Position numbers and translations under genes: made by a program. 10,593 nucleotides of DNA from Thermoplasmata archaeon (GTDB lineage Archaea > Thermoplasmatota > Thermoplasmata > Lutacidiplasmatales > UBA184), in assembly GCA_030039135.1 (NCBI GenBank), contig JASHQN010000077.1, positions 1 through 10,593 on the forward strand, read 5' to 3'. Shown one piece after another: positions 1 through 4,570 of this stretch. The notes under the pieces are model-generated. The model worked only from the letters and a program-made list of their open reading frames with translations. It was not told the origin of the DNA and searched no databases. Position 1 is the stretch's first letter. Each line of letters opens with the position of its first letter.

Positions 1-2
1 TC

Positions 3-146
3 TTTCGGGTAGTGAACTATCTCGTAGACCACAAACTCATGGGGCCGGGCGAGCTCCGTGACCCCTCCTACCGCAGCATGAGCCGAGACCCCCGATTCGG
101 GCAGATTCTCCAGAAGGTCCGGCGATCCTACGGAATCCCCGACTGA
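3..146 (+). CDS. C-terminal end of an unidentified protein (5' cut by window)
   Basis: An open frame enters from the left edge and ends at TGA 144-146, giving 47 residues. It closes with a segment of the form LRDPSYRSMSRDPRFGQIL and then KVRRSYGIPD. The DP..-(R)DPRF-..L pattern resembles the tail of many tetratricopeptide-repeat regulators, such as TPR-containing cyclases and protein kinases, which often end in a DPRF..LL..-like helix. That is resemblance by eye only; no catalytic motif lies inside the window. The gene precedes the DUF1330 gene on the same strand but is separated by about 125 bases with its own promoter-like box, so they are probably not one transcription unit. Confidence 0.6.
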   Translation, partial: FRVVNYLVDHKLMGPGELRDPSYRSMSRDPRFGQILQKVRRSYGIPD

Positions 147-230
147 GTTCGCTGATCGCTGGGCGAGGCAGCGGGACGGCCTCGGGTCTTTGAGTCCAAT
201 CCAAGCGCCGGATGTGCGAACCCGTAGGCG
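147..230. other. Intergenic stretch with a possible degenerate repeat copy
   Basis: No gene is seen between the stop at 146 and the promoter-like box near 233. Bases 174-202 start GGACGG and end TCCAATCC, loosely recalling the head and tail of the repeat at 2880-2912, and contain GGGTCTTTGAGTCCA, 12 of 15 identical to part of the repeat at 2198. The match is weak and could be chance. Its position, before the DUF1330 unit, is where another cassette boundary would be expected. Confidence 0.25.
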
Positions 231-240
231 AGGGTTAAGG
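231..240 (+). promoter_or_regulatory. TATA-like box for the DUF1330 gene
   Basis: AGGGTTAAGG is centred about 33 bases before the ATG at 271. That spacing suits an archaeal TATA element with a very short leader. The box is weak, as it holds only a TTAA core. Confidence 0.35.
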
Positions 241-270
241 TGGCGAAGACACTGTCCGCGCTGACCATCG

Positions 271-561
271 ATGACCGCCTACATGGTCGCTGACGTGGAG
301 TGGCACGACGCCGCCGCGCTAGCGAGGTACGCCGAAGGTCATTCCCAACTTCTCGCAAAGTTTGGCGGCGAAATCCTGGTGGGTTCGAAGGACGTCGAGA
401 TCATCGAAGGGACGTGGAAACCCCGGCTGTTGGTGATCTTCAAGTTTCCTTCCAAGAAGGATTTCTACGCTTGGTACAACTCAACCGAATATGCTCCGCG
501 GCTCGCAATCCGGCTCAGCCATGCCGACTCCAACGTCGCGCTCGTCGGAGATTCGGAGTGA
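271..561 (+). CDS. DUF1330 family protein
   Basis: A 96-residue protein that starts MTAYMVADVEW and carries the hallmarks of the DUF1330 family, a dimeric alpha/beta ferredoxin-like barrel fold. These are a first strand with YMVADVE, a central block GGEILVGSKDVEIIEG followed by a tryptophan, and the family signature of a hydrophobic strand then FPS...WY.S.EYAP.L..R. The length is normal for the family, so the gene is complete. The reaction of DUF1330 proteins is not established; some are proposed to act as small enzymes or ligand binders. The ATG at 271 is chosen over the ATG at 283 because the extra residues fit the family N-terminus and a TATA-like box stands 33 bases upstream. It converges on the cyclase gene, with a repeat and hairpin between them. 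Confidence 0.85.
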   Translation: MTAYMVADVEWHDAAALARYAEGHSQLLAKFGGEILVGSKDVEIIEGTWKPRLLVIFKFPSKKDFYAWYNSTEYAPRLAIRLSHADSNVALVGDSE

Positions 562-650
562 GCGGAACCCTCCGGCCTCCGGGCGCGGGAGGCATCGATG
601 CTCCCAAGCACGGCGCTACCGGATCGCGCCCAGACAGGAGCCGGAGGCAT

Positions 651-712
651 CACGGGGGGATCGTAGAGGAAGTCGGAGGGGGACATCCCCGAATCGTTCA
701 AATCCCCCCGTG
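651..712. repeat. 11-base perfect inverted repeat enclosing a tRNA-like repeat
   Basis: CACGGGGGGAT at 651-661 is exactly complementary to ATCCCCCCGTG at 702-712, with a 40-base loop. The loop contains the left part of the repeat at 672-704 and a second hairpin, GGGGA-CA-TCCCC, at 679-690. It lies between two convergent genes, so it could work as a bidirectional transcription terminator. It could equally be a foldable recombination site like the other repeat copies. The sequence does not decide between these. Confidence 0.6.
672..704 (+). repeat. tRNA-derived boundary repeat, copy 1 (33-base form)
   Basis: It starts GTCGGAGGGGG, identical to the acceptor-stem complement and adjoining bases of the tRNA gene at 4436, and ends GTTCAAATC. 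From base 696 it reads GTTCAAATCCCCCC, a 14-base exact match to the reverse complement of tRNA bases 4442-4455. It thus joins a direct acceptor-stem piece to an inverted T-arm piece. It has the same length (33 bases) as the copy at 2880 and matches that copy at 22 of 33 positions, with 12 of 13 at the left end. Confidence 0.65.
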
Positions 713-736
713 CGGCCTGGGGGAAGGGACTCGGCA

Positions 737-2083
737 CTACACGGCGAGGAAAGTCTCCCAGGTCCCTTCGACCCCTTTGAACTGGTGGGAGCCTCGCCCC
801 TCGAATCGAACCTCGGAACCGACCGAGAGGTCCCGGACGGTCCGCGAAGTCAGGATCTCGCCACCGCCGGCCGAGTCACAGATCCGAGAGGCGAGGTGGA
901 CCGCGATCCCGACAACGTCGTTGTCTGCGACGAGACATTCGCCGGTATGCACCCCGGCCCGAAGGACGAGGCCCTGCTTCTCCGCACGGTCCCGGACGGA
1001 CTCCGCAAAACGGACGGCCCGGGTCGGCCCGTCGAAAGTTGCGAGGAACCCGTCGCCGGTCGTTTTCACTACCTGCCCGCGAGATCGGATCGCCTCGGCG
1101 CGAGACGCTGCGAAGAACGAAGCGAGAAGTTCCTTCCATCCGTGGTCGCCCAGCTGAGATGCGAGTCGGGTCGAATCGACGATATCCGCGAAAACCACCG
1201 ACTTGAGTACCCGATCCTCGTCGGGCAGGCTCGACGGCAGGCTCATCACGAACTTTTTTTGGGCGCGCAGGGAGGCGGCCCAGGCCTCCGGGTTCGCCCA
1301 GAAGAAGTGGTCCCTCCCCGGGATGGGAACCAGCTGTGCCCCCGCCACATGCTTGGCCACATAGTCTGAGTTTTCCTCGCGAACGGTTCGATCCCCCGGG
1401 GCTTTCATAATGAGCGTCGGGACGTGGACCGCCGGCAGCGCGGCCCGAACGTCGATTTCGAGGTTCATCCGGGCGAGCGAAGCGGCGGCGGAGGGGGACG
1501 AGCCGAAACGAATCACCCGACCGTACCATCGTTTGAAATCGGCGTCGGCGACTCGGCTCGGAGCGTATATCGCGAGCATACGATCGATGTAGGGCATAGT
1601 TCCCCAATCGTCGTCCGAAAGCCGAATCGACTCTTCCACCTCTTCGCGCGTAGGAGCAAACGGGAAGTCGGGGGCCCAGGACCCCCGGACCGTGGGTTCG
1701 ATGAGCATGAGACCCAACGTACGTTCCGGATACGTCGCGGCGAAAAGGAGGGCCATCGCCGCCGTGTCGGTAGCGCCGAAGATCACGGCCCGCTGGCTCT
1801 TCGCTGCGTCCATGACGGCCCGGACGTCGTCCATGCGGTCCTCAAGAGTAGGCGTCCCGACCACCCGGTCGGAGAGACCGACGCCGCGCTTGTCCCAGAG
1901 GATGACGCGGGCGACCGTCGCCAGCTCGCGGAAGTATCCGGCGACCGAGGGCTCCTCCCAGACCAGTTCGAGGTGAGAGATCGCGGTCCTTCCGTAGACG
2001 ATGTCAACGGGACCTGCCCCGAATACCTCGTAGGCGATTCTTAGGTTGCCACTACGAGCGTAGCGGACCTCGGGAACATCCAT
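737..2083 (-). CDS. Alpha/beta-hydrolase - class III nucleotide cyclase fusion
   Basis: A 448-residue two-domain protein. Residues 1-275 form an alpha/beta-hydrolase domain with the DKRGVGLSDR loop near 64-73 and FAATYPER at 114-121. Candidate acid and base residues are D231 and H259. The nucleophile elbow reads G103-A-T105-D-T107 instead of GxSxG, so esterase activity is doubtful and the domain may be a sensor. Residues 293-448 form a class III adenylyl/guanylyl cyclase domain: first metal aspartate D300 in FADIVDST, K340 and second metal aspartate D344 in VKTTGDG, then GVHTGE. The usual transition-state Asn position is H396 in VHLASR, with R400 kept. This arrangement is known in bacterial proteins, notably actinobacterial ones, which suggests transfer. 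Nucleotide specificity is uncertain. ATG at 2083 fits the family start and a TATA box about 35 bases upstream. Confidence 0.9.
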   Translation of the reverse strand: MDVPEVRYARSGNLRIAYEVFGAGPVDIVYGRTAISHLELVWEEPSVAGYFRELATVARVILWDKRGVGLSDRVVGTPTLEDRMDDVRAVMDAAKSQRAVIFGATDTAAMALLFAATYPERTLGLMLIEPTVRGSWAPDFPFAPTREEVEESIRLSDDDWGTMPYIDRMLAIYAPSRVADADFKRWYGRVIRFGSSPSAAASLARMNLEIDVRAALPAVHVPTLIMKAPGDRTVREENSDYVAKHVAGAQLVPIPGRDHFFWANPEAWAASLRAQKKFVMSLPSSLPDEDRVLKSVVFADIVDSTRLASQLGDHGWKELLASFFAASRAEAIRSRGQVVKTTGDGFLATFDGPTRAVRFAESVRDRAEKQGLVLRAGVHTGECLVADNDVVGIAVHLASRICDSAGGGEILTSRTVRDLSVGSEVRFEGRGSHQFKGVEGTWETFLAV

Positions 2084-2115
2084 CAGCTCTCGCCTCGAAG
2101 CCGAACACGGGCGTG

Positions 2116-2122
2116 GTATATC
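2116..2122 (-). promoter_or_regulatory. TATA-like box for the hydrolase-cyclase gene
   Basis: On the minus strand the bases read GATATACC, centred about 36 bases before the ATG at 2083. This predicts a transcript with a leader of roughly ten bases. It is inferred from motif and spacing only. Confidence 0.5.
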
Positions 2123-2197
2123 GGCTGTCCGGGGAAGATTCGCTGGGATAGAACTCGAGGTCCAGGCACGAAGAGGGGTCCGGGGACCTTAGAAAAT

Positions 2198-2235
2198 GTC
2201 GGAGGGGGTCTTCGAACCCACCGGGGGTTCAAATC
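2198..2235 (+). repeat. tRNA-derived boundary repeat, copy 2 (38-base form)
   Basis: It begins GTCGGAGGGGG and ends GTTCAAATC. It matches the copy at 3325-3362 at 34 of 38 positions without gaps, and about 20 of the 24 terminal bases of the tRNA at 4436. Its centre is a partial palindrome: GAACCC (2214-2219) pairs with GGGTTC (2225-2230). T-loop-like motifs therefore face outward on both strands. It lies between two minus-strand genes, after the toxin stop and before the cyclase promoter, so it is not simply a terminator between convergent genes. Confidence 0.7.
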
Positions 2236-2297
2236 GGGCTCAGGACGGTCCCGGGGGATGTTCCCGACCTACTCCCAGGTATCGTTGACCCCGAAGA

Positions 2298-2600
2298 TCA
2301 TCGGTGGAGCCGGTCCGTCTGTCGCATCCGTCCGTAGAACCCCTCGCGCGGCCCGAAACCGTAGATTCTTAGCGTGTCTCCGTCCACGGAATAGTACATT
2401 CTGACGCGGCGAAACGAGGCGAGCCTCAGTCGCCAGAGTCCACGGTGGTCCGACAGTTCCTTGACCCAATACCCCGGGCCAGGTCGAAAAGGCTGGAAGA
2501 GAAGGCCTCGAATCGCGTAGAGAAACTCCTCGCGGATATCGGGGGGGAGTTTGGCGAACTCCTCCTTAGCCCTCTCGTGAGGGATGTAGCGGGTGGGCAC
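2298..2600 (-). CDS. RelE/ParE-superfamily toxin
   Basis: A 100-residue basic protein with the RelE layout. Two N-terminal helices (HERAKEEFAKLPPDIREEF) are followed by a short loop, then the sheet core KELSDHRGLWRLRLASFRR, then VRMYYSVDGDTLRIYGFGPREGFY. R58, R65 and Y89 sit where RelE-type toxins carry basic and aromatic active-site residues. RelE members cut mRNA on the ribosome, while ParE members poison DNA gyrase; the sequence alone does not separate these, though the GLWRLR...FRR pattern favours RelE. The start is GTG, three bases after the antitoxin stop, so translation is probably coupled and the toxin made in lower amounts. The sequence is complete, suggesting an active system that could stabilise the region. 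Confidence 0.85.
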   Translation of the reverse strand: MPTRYIPHERAKEEFAKLPPDIREEFLYAIRGLLFQPFRPGPGYWVKELSDHRGLWRLRLASFRRVRMYYSVDGDTLRIYGFGPREGFYGRMRQTDRLHR

Positions 2601-2603
2601 CGA

Positions 2604-2834
2604 TCACTTGCCCCGCGACCGAAGCTGCTCGTGGACCCTATCGAGGTCGCCCGCGGGGAGCCAACGTCCCTTCTTTCGGCGAGTCTCCAGCTCTGCCAGC
2701 CACTCGGGGGGATCGTAGTCCTCCAACAATTCAAGCAGGAAATCGTCCCAGGTCTTTCCGCCCGTTTTTCTCGCCCGGAGCTCCTGCAGCACTTCGGAGT
2801 GCACCGGGATGCTGGTCATCCGGCTGGCGTTCAT
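2604..2834 (-). CDS. Antitoxin of a RelE-type toxin-antitoxin pair
   Basis: A 76-residue protein whose N-terminus (MTSIPVHSEVLQELRARK, then GGKTWDDFLLELLEDY) has the pattern of short archaeal antitoxins with a ribbon-helix-helix-like DNA-binding start. This pattern is common in archaeal VapB/RelB-type and DUF7557-like proteins. The charged C-terminal half is probably the toxin-binding arm. Possible ATG starts are 2846, 2834 and 2819. I chose 2834 because the TATA box at 2862-2869 predicts transcription beginning near 2840, which would leave 2846 outside the mRNA; 2819 is also possible. It is the first gene of a two-gene operon, with three bases before the toxin GTG, and probably represses its own promoter as is usual for such pairs. 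Confidence 0.78.
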   Translation of the reverse strand: MNASRMTSIPVHSEVLQELRARKTGGKTWDDFLLELLEDYDPPEWLAELETRRKKGRWLPAGDLDRVHEQLRSRGK

Positions 2835-2861
2835 TACATCTGCCATTATTTCGGTGGCACG

Positions 2862-2869
2862 TATAATTA
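2862..2869 (-). promoter_or_regulatory. TATA box for the toxin-antitoxin operon
   Basis: The minus strand reads TAATTATA inside a locally A/T-rich patch of otherwise G/C-rich DNA. This is the clearest TATA-like element in the window. It is about 30 bases before the ATG at 2834. Confidence 0.6.
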
Positions 2870-2879
2870 TCCCTCTAAA

Positions 2880-2912
2880 GTCGGACGGGGACCCGGCGAA
2901 AGAGATCCAATC
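2880..2912 (+). repeat. tRNA-derived boundary repeat, copy 3 (33-base form, diverged)
   Basis: It begins GTCGGACGGGGAC and ends GATCCAATC. It has the same length and orientation as the copy at 672-704 and matches it at 22 of 33 positions, mostly at the two ends (12 of 13 left, 7 of 9 right). It lies in the divergent intergenic space between the antitoxin promoter and the NIPSNAP gene, so it separates these two units. This copy is the least certain of the four. Confidence 0.45.
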
Positions 2913-2969
2913 CCCGACCCACCGAAATTTGCATGGTGGACTGGGTCGTGCGGACGAACGGGGGAAGCG

Positions 2970-3260
2970 ATGGTCACTCAGCTGCGAATCTACACCATCC
3001 GGGAAGGCCACATGGACGACTGGGTCCGGGGATGGCGGCAAGGGGTTGTACCCCTCCGGAGGAAGTTCGGGTATCGTGTGGAAGGGGGGTGGACTATTCG
3101 TGGAGAAAGCAGGTTCGTTTGGTTGTTGAGCCATGACGGAAAAGAATCGTGGGAGGACCTAGAAAAGTTGTACTACTCCTCCCCCGAACGGAATGCCCTC
3201 ACGCCCGATCCTGCGGAGTGGGTGGAGAAGGCAGAAACCTGGTTCCTTGAATCGGCCTGA
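2970..3260 (+). CDS. NIPSNAP family protein
   Basis: A 96-residue protein with the NIPSNAP pattern: QLRIYTIREGHMDDWV at the N-terminus, then VVPLRRKFGYRVEGGW, SRFVWLLSHDG with a following E-S-W-E motif, and YYSSPERNAL before a short helical tail. NIPSNAP proteins adopt a dimeric alpha/beta ferredoxin-like barrel related to antibiotic monooxygenases and DUF1330. Single-domain prokaryotic members have no settled function. The length fits a complete member. ATG at 2970 is chosen because the family homology starts at the third residue; no strong promoter is visible, only an A/T patch (GAAATTTG, near 2923-2930). It diverges from the toxin-antitoxin operon and converges on the hotdog gene, with repeats on both sides. 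Confidence 0.85.
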   Translation: MVTQLRIYTIREGHMDDWVRGWRQGVVPLRRKFGYRVEGGWTIRGESRFVWLLSHDGKESWEDLEKLYYSSPERNALTPDPAEWVEKAETWFLESA

Positions 3261-3324
3261 CCGCAGCTGCCCCGGCGCGGTTACGAAGGCGTCTCGGTTC
3301 GCCCGCGAGAGATTGTCGAAAAGT

Positions 3325-3362
3325 GTCGGAGGGGGTATTCGAACCCCCCGGGAGTTAAAATC
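3325..3362 (+). repeat. tRNA-derived boundary repeat, copy 4 (38-base form, closest to tRNA)
   Basis: The first 24 bases match the 3'-terminal 24 bases of the tRNA at 4436-4459 at 22 positions, in the same orientation. That segment is exactly the acceptor 3' strand plus the T arm. The remainder ends GTTAAAATC. Similarity to copy 2 (34 of 38) continues past the tRNA-like part, so the unit is longer than a plain tRNA fragment. It separates the NIPSNAP gene from the hotdog gene. Confidence 0.72.
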
Positions 3363-3546
3363 CAGTGGAAAACCGGTCCAGCGAAGCTCCTCGACCGAAT
3401 GCGGTGGCGTCATTCCTGACGTGATCGAAAGGGTACGGCCGGTCGTTTCGCAGTCCGGGGAGAGGTGTCGGCTGGCCGACAGGTCACGTACGCACAGGGG
3501 GATGAAGCGAGGGAAGGGAACGCTGACTCTGAAGGGCAACGTCTGT
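3363..3546. other. Intergenic stretch between convergent units, with a small hairpin
   Basis: No gene is supported between the repeat and the hotdog stop. GTCGGCTGGCCGAC at 3467-3480 is a self-complementary hairpin and could help end transcription of the minus-strand hotdog gene. No T-run follows it on either strand, so this is a weak call. Confidence 0.3.
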
Positions 3547-4287
3547 TCAGCGCCAGGCATCCAAGCCGAGGGGAACTCCCCAGTTCGTTTTCACCAGGAC
3601 GTGTCGGGCCCGGGCGAGTAGTTTCCCGTCGTTCGTGTAAATCGCGCCGCCTGACACCAGACTCTTTTCGGTCTCCCCAACCTTCCATCCAACGATTACG
3701 TGGGGGCGGTCGGCACGAACTGGGGCGATGTGTTCGACCGCCAGCTTTGCCGTCACTGCCCGCGTCTCGTCCTCCGGCCTGGAATGAAGCATGAGCGCCC
3801 AGATGGTCGGGCAATCCAGTGACGACCAGACGTACTCCGGGCGGACTATGCCGTTCAAATCGGCAAGCGACCCCGTCGGGACCCATGGGGCCGCAACCGC
3901 ATCCCGCCCAGAAACCGGACCGGGAAAGATCCGCAGACCGTCTCCCGCAGCCCGACCAGGGCCGCACACGAAACATCGAGGGATCAAGTGCTTGAGGAAC
4001 CCCGGGTACGCTTCGGAGGCCCGTTCACTTTCCGGGAGACCGACTGGGGGAATCGCTTCGAGGTCAGCTTCCGCGGGCCGCGACGACGCTAGGATCCCCT
4101 CGTGGTCGGACAACGCGAAGAATCCGTCCGGTGACTCGCTCAGCTCGTACGGCGTGGCAAGCCGGACCGGTCGACGGAGTGTGACTTCCGCTTTCGACCG
4201 GTCCCGCGCAAGGATGCCTCCGACGTACCCCCCCAGTGCGATATCAGGAAGTCCATTGAACCGGGGGTCAATGACGGTCTGGGTCAT
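3547..4287 (-). CDS. Double-hotdog thioesterase-like protein
   Basis: A 246-residue protein resembling the hotdog-fold acyl-CoA thioesterase-like proteins found widely in actinobacteria. The N-terminus MTQTVIDPRFNG followed by GGYVGGILA corresponds to a first hotdog unit with VTLRRPV. A linker with CFVCGPGR at 105-112 and DGLRIFPGPV leads to a second unit with PEYVWSSLDCP (151-160), AKLAVEHIAPV and SGGAIYTNDGKLLARARHV. The CxxCG motif may bind a metal or be structural. The substrate is unknown; the fold points to a thioester or a related small acyl compound. ATG at 4287 matches the family start and lies about 40 bases after a TATA-like box. It is the unit nearest the tRNA, and its apparent bacterial affinity fits acquisition by transfer. 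Confidence 0.75.
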   Translation of the reverse strand: MTQTVIDPRFNGLPDIALGGYVGGILARDRSKAEVTLRRPVRLATPYELSESPDGFFALSDHEGILASSRPAEADLEAIPPVGLPESERASEAYPGFLKHLIPRCFVCGPGRAAGDGLRIFPGPVSGRDAVAAPWVPTGSLADLNGIVRPEYVWSSLDCPTIWALMLHSRPEDETRAVTAKLAVEHIAPVRADRPHVIVGWKVGETEKSLVSGGAIYTNDGKLLARARHVLVKTNWGVPLGLDAWR

Positions 4288-4322
4288 CGTCTTCGCGTGC
4301 CACCGCGAGTGACGAGCCGAAG

Positions 4323-4331
4323 TACTTTAAC
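4323..4331 (-). promoter_or_regulatory. TATA-like box for the hotdog gene
   Basis: The minus strand reads GTTAAAGTA, about 40 bases before the ATG at 4287, which predicts a leader of about 15 bases. Confidence 0.45.
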
Positions 4332-4434
4332 TCGCAAGACGAAGGGCGAAATTTCGTAAAGTTCCGGAAAACAGGTCGCGACCGTTTTTCACCCACTGAC
4401 GGTAAGCCTGCTGAGGGTATGACGTAAAACGGAG

Positions 4435-4536
4435 TGTCGGAGGGGGGATTTGAACCCCCGACCCCAGGATCTCTCCCGGAGCGCCGCACGCGCCCCGCTA
4501 TGAGTCCCGTGCTCTACCAGGCTGAGCCACTCCGAC
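4435..4536 (-). tRNA. tRNA with anticodon CAU (elongator Met, possibly Ile2), intron-containing
   Basis: The minus strand folds into a full cloverleaf. The acceptor GTCGGAG/CTCCGAC (4530-4536 with 4436-4442) pairs at all seven positions. The D arm is GCTC/GAGC. The anticodon stem CGGGA/TCCTG has one G-U pair. The anticodon CAU is at 4501-4503, the variable loop has 5 bases, and the T arm is GGGGG-TTCAAAT-CCCCC. The discriminator is A at 4435, and CCA is not encoded. A 28-base intron lies after position 37. G1-C72 argues against the initiator. Elongator tRNA-Met with an intron at 37/38 is common in archaea, but an Ile2 tRNA with modified C34 cannot be excluded. It lies 34 bases after the eS1 stop on the same strand and may be co-transcribed. 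A short T-run follows the 3' end (4426-4429, minus strand). Confidence 0.93.
4471..4498 (-). other. tRNA intron with bulge-helix-bulge splice sites
   Basis: The 28-base intron has an 8-pair stem (CGGGGCGC with GCGCTCCG, one G-U) closed by a 5-base loop. At the exon junctions C32-U33-C34 pair with GAG in the intron. This leaves two 3-base bulges, U36-A37-G(first intron base) and A-G-A38, cut in their middles as archaeal splicing endonuclease requires. The fourth pair of the central helix is an A-G mismatch, so it is a slightly relaxed motif. Confidence 0.85.
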
Positions 4537-4570
4537 GGGAAACGGAGGCGCCGCGACGCGCATGGCTACG

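Larger units (their letters stand above)
147..4434. mobile_element. Putative tRNA-anchored gene-cassette array
   Basis: The region abuts the 3' end of the tRNA gene and holds five independent units, each a single gene or a toxin-antitoxin pair with its own promoter. Four boundaries carry a same-orientation repeat related to the tRNA 3' end. Gene directions alternate without operon logic, and the genes are accessory types with apparent bacterial affinities. Integration next to a tRNA 3' end with duplication of the terminal bases is established for many integrative elements. That these segments moved as separate cassettes is my inference, since no integrase or transposase is visible here. Confidence 0.45.

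Noticed and set aside
174..202. A fifth repeat copy before the DUF1330 gene
   Set aside because: The GTCGGAGGGGG head is missing and the match needs gaps. The location is suggestive but the similarity could be chance, so it is listed only as a weak intergenic note.
651..712. A second complete tRNA gene around the hairpin
   Set aside because: Only acceptor-like and T-arm-like pieces are present and in conflicting orientations. No D arm or anticodon arm can be formed.
1254..1260. A seven-base A run (minus strand) in the cyclase gene as a frameshift site
   Set aside because: The frame is intact through it (QKKF) and both domains lie in the same frame, so there is no sign that slippage occurs.
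300..1369. Long plus-strand open frames across the DUF1330 and cyclase genes
   Set aside because: They are Arg/Pro/Ser-rich, show no domain, and lie opposite or out of frame with genes that have clear family motifs. High G+C produces such frames by chance.
672..3362. The four short repeats as a CRISPR array
   Set aside because: Copies are 0.4 to 1.5 kb apart with genes between them, and vary in length and sequence. CRISPR repeats are near-identical with spacers of about 30-40 bases.
3193..3621. A plus-strand open frame across the repeat at 3325
   Set aside because: It has no domain, overlaps the NIPSNAP gene in another frame and runs into the antisense of the hotdog gene.
4268..4489. A minus-strand open frame overlapping the tRNA 3' end
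   Set aside because: It reads through the tRNA and the hotdog promoter, has no recognisable domain, and its composition follows the structured RNA gene.
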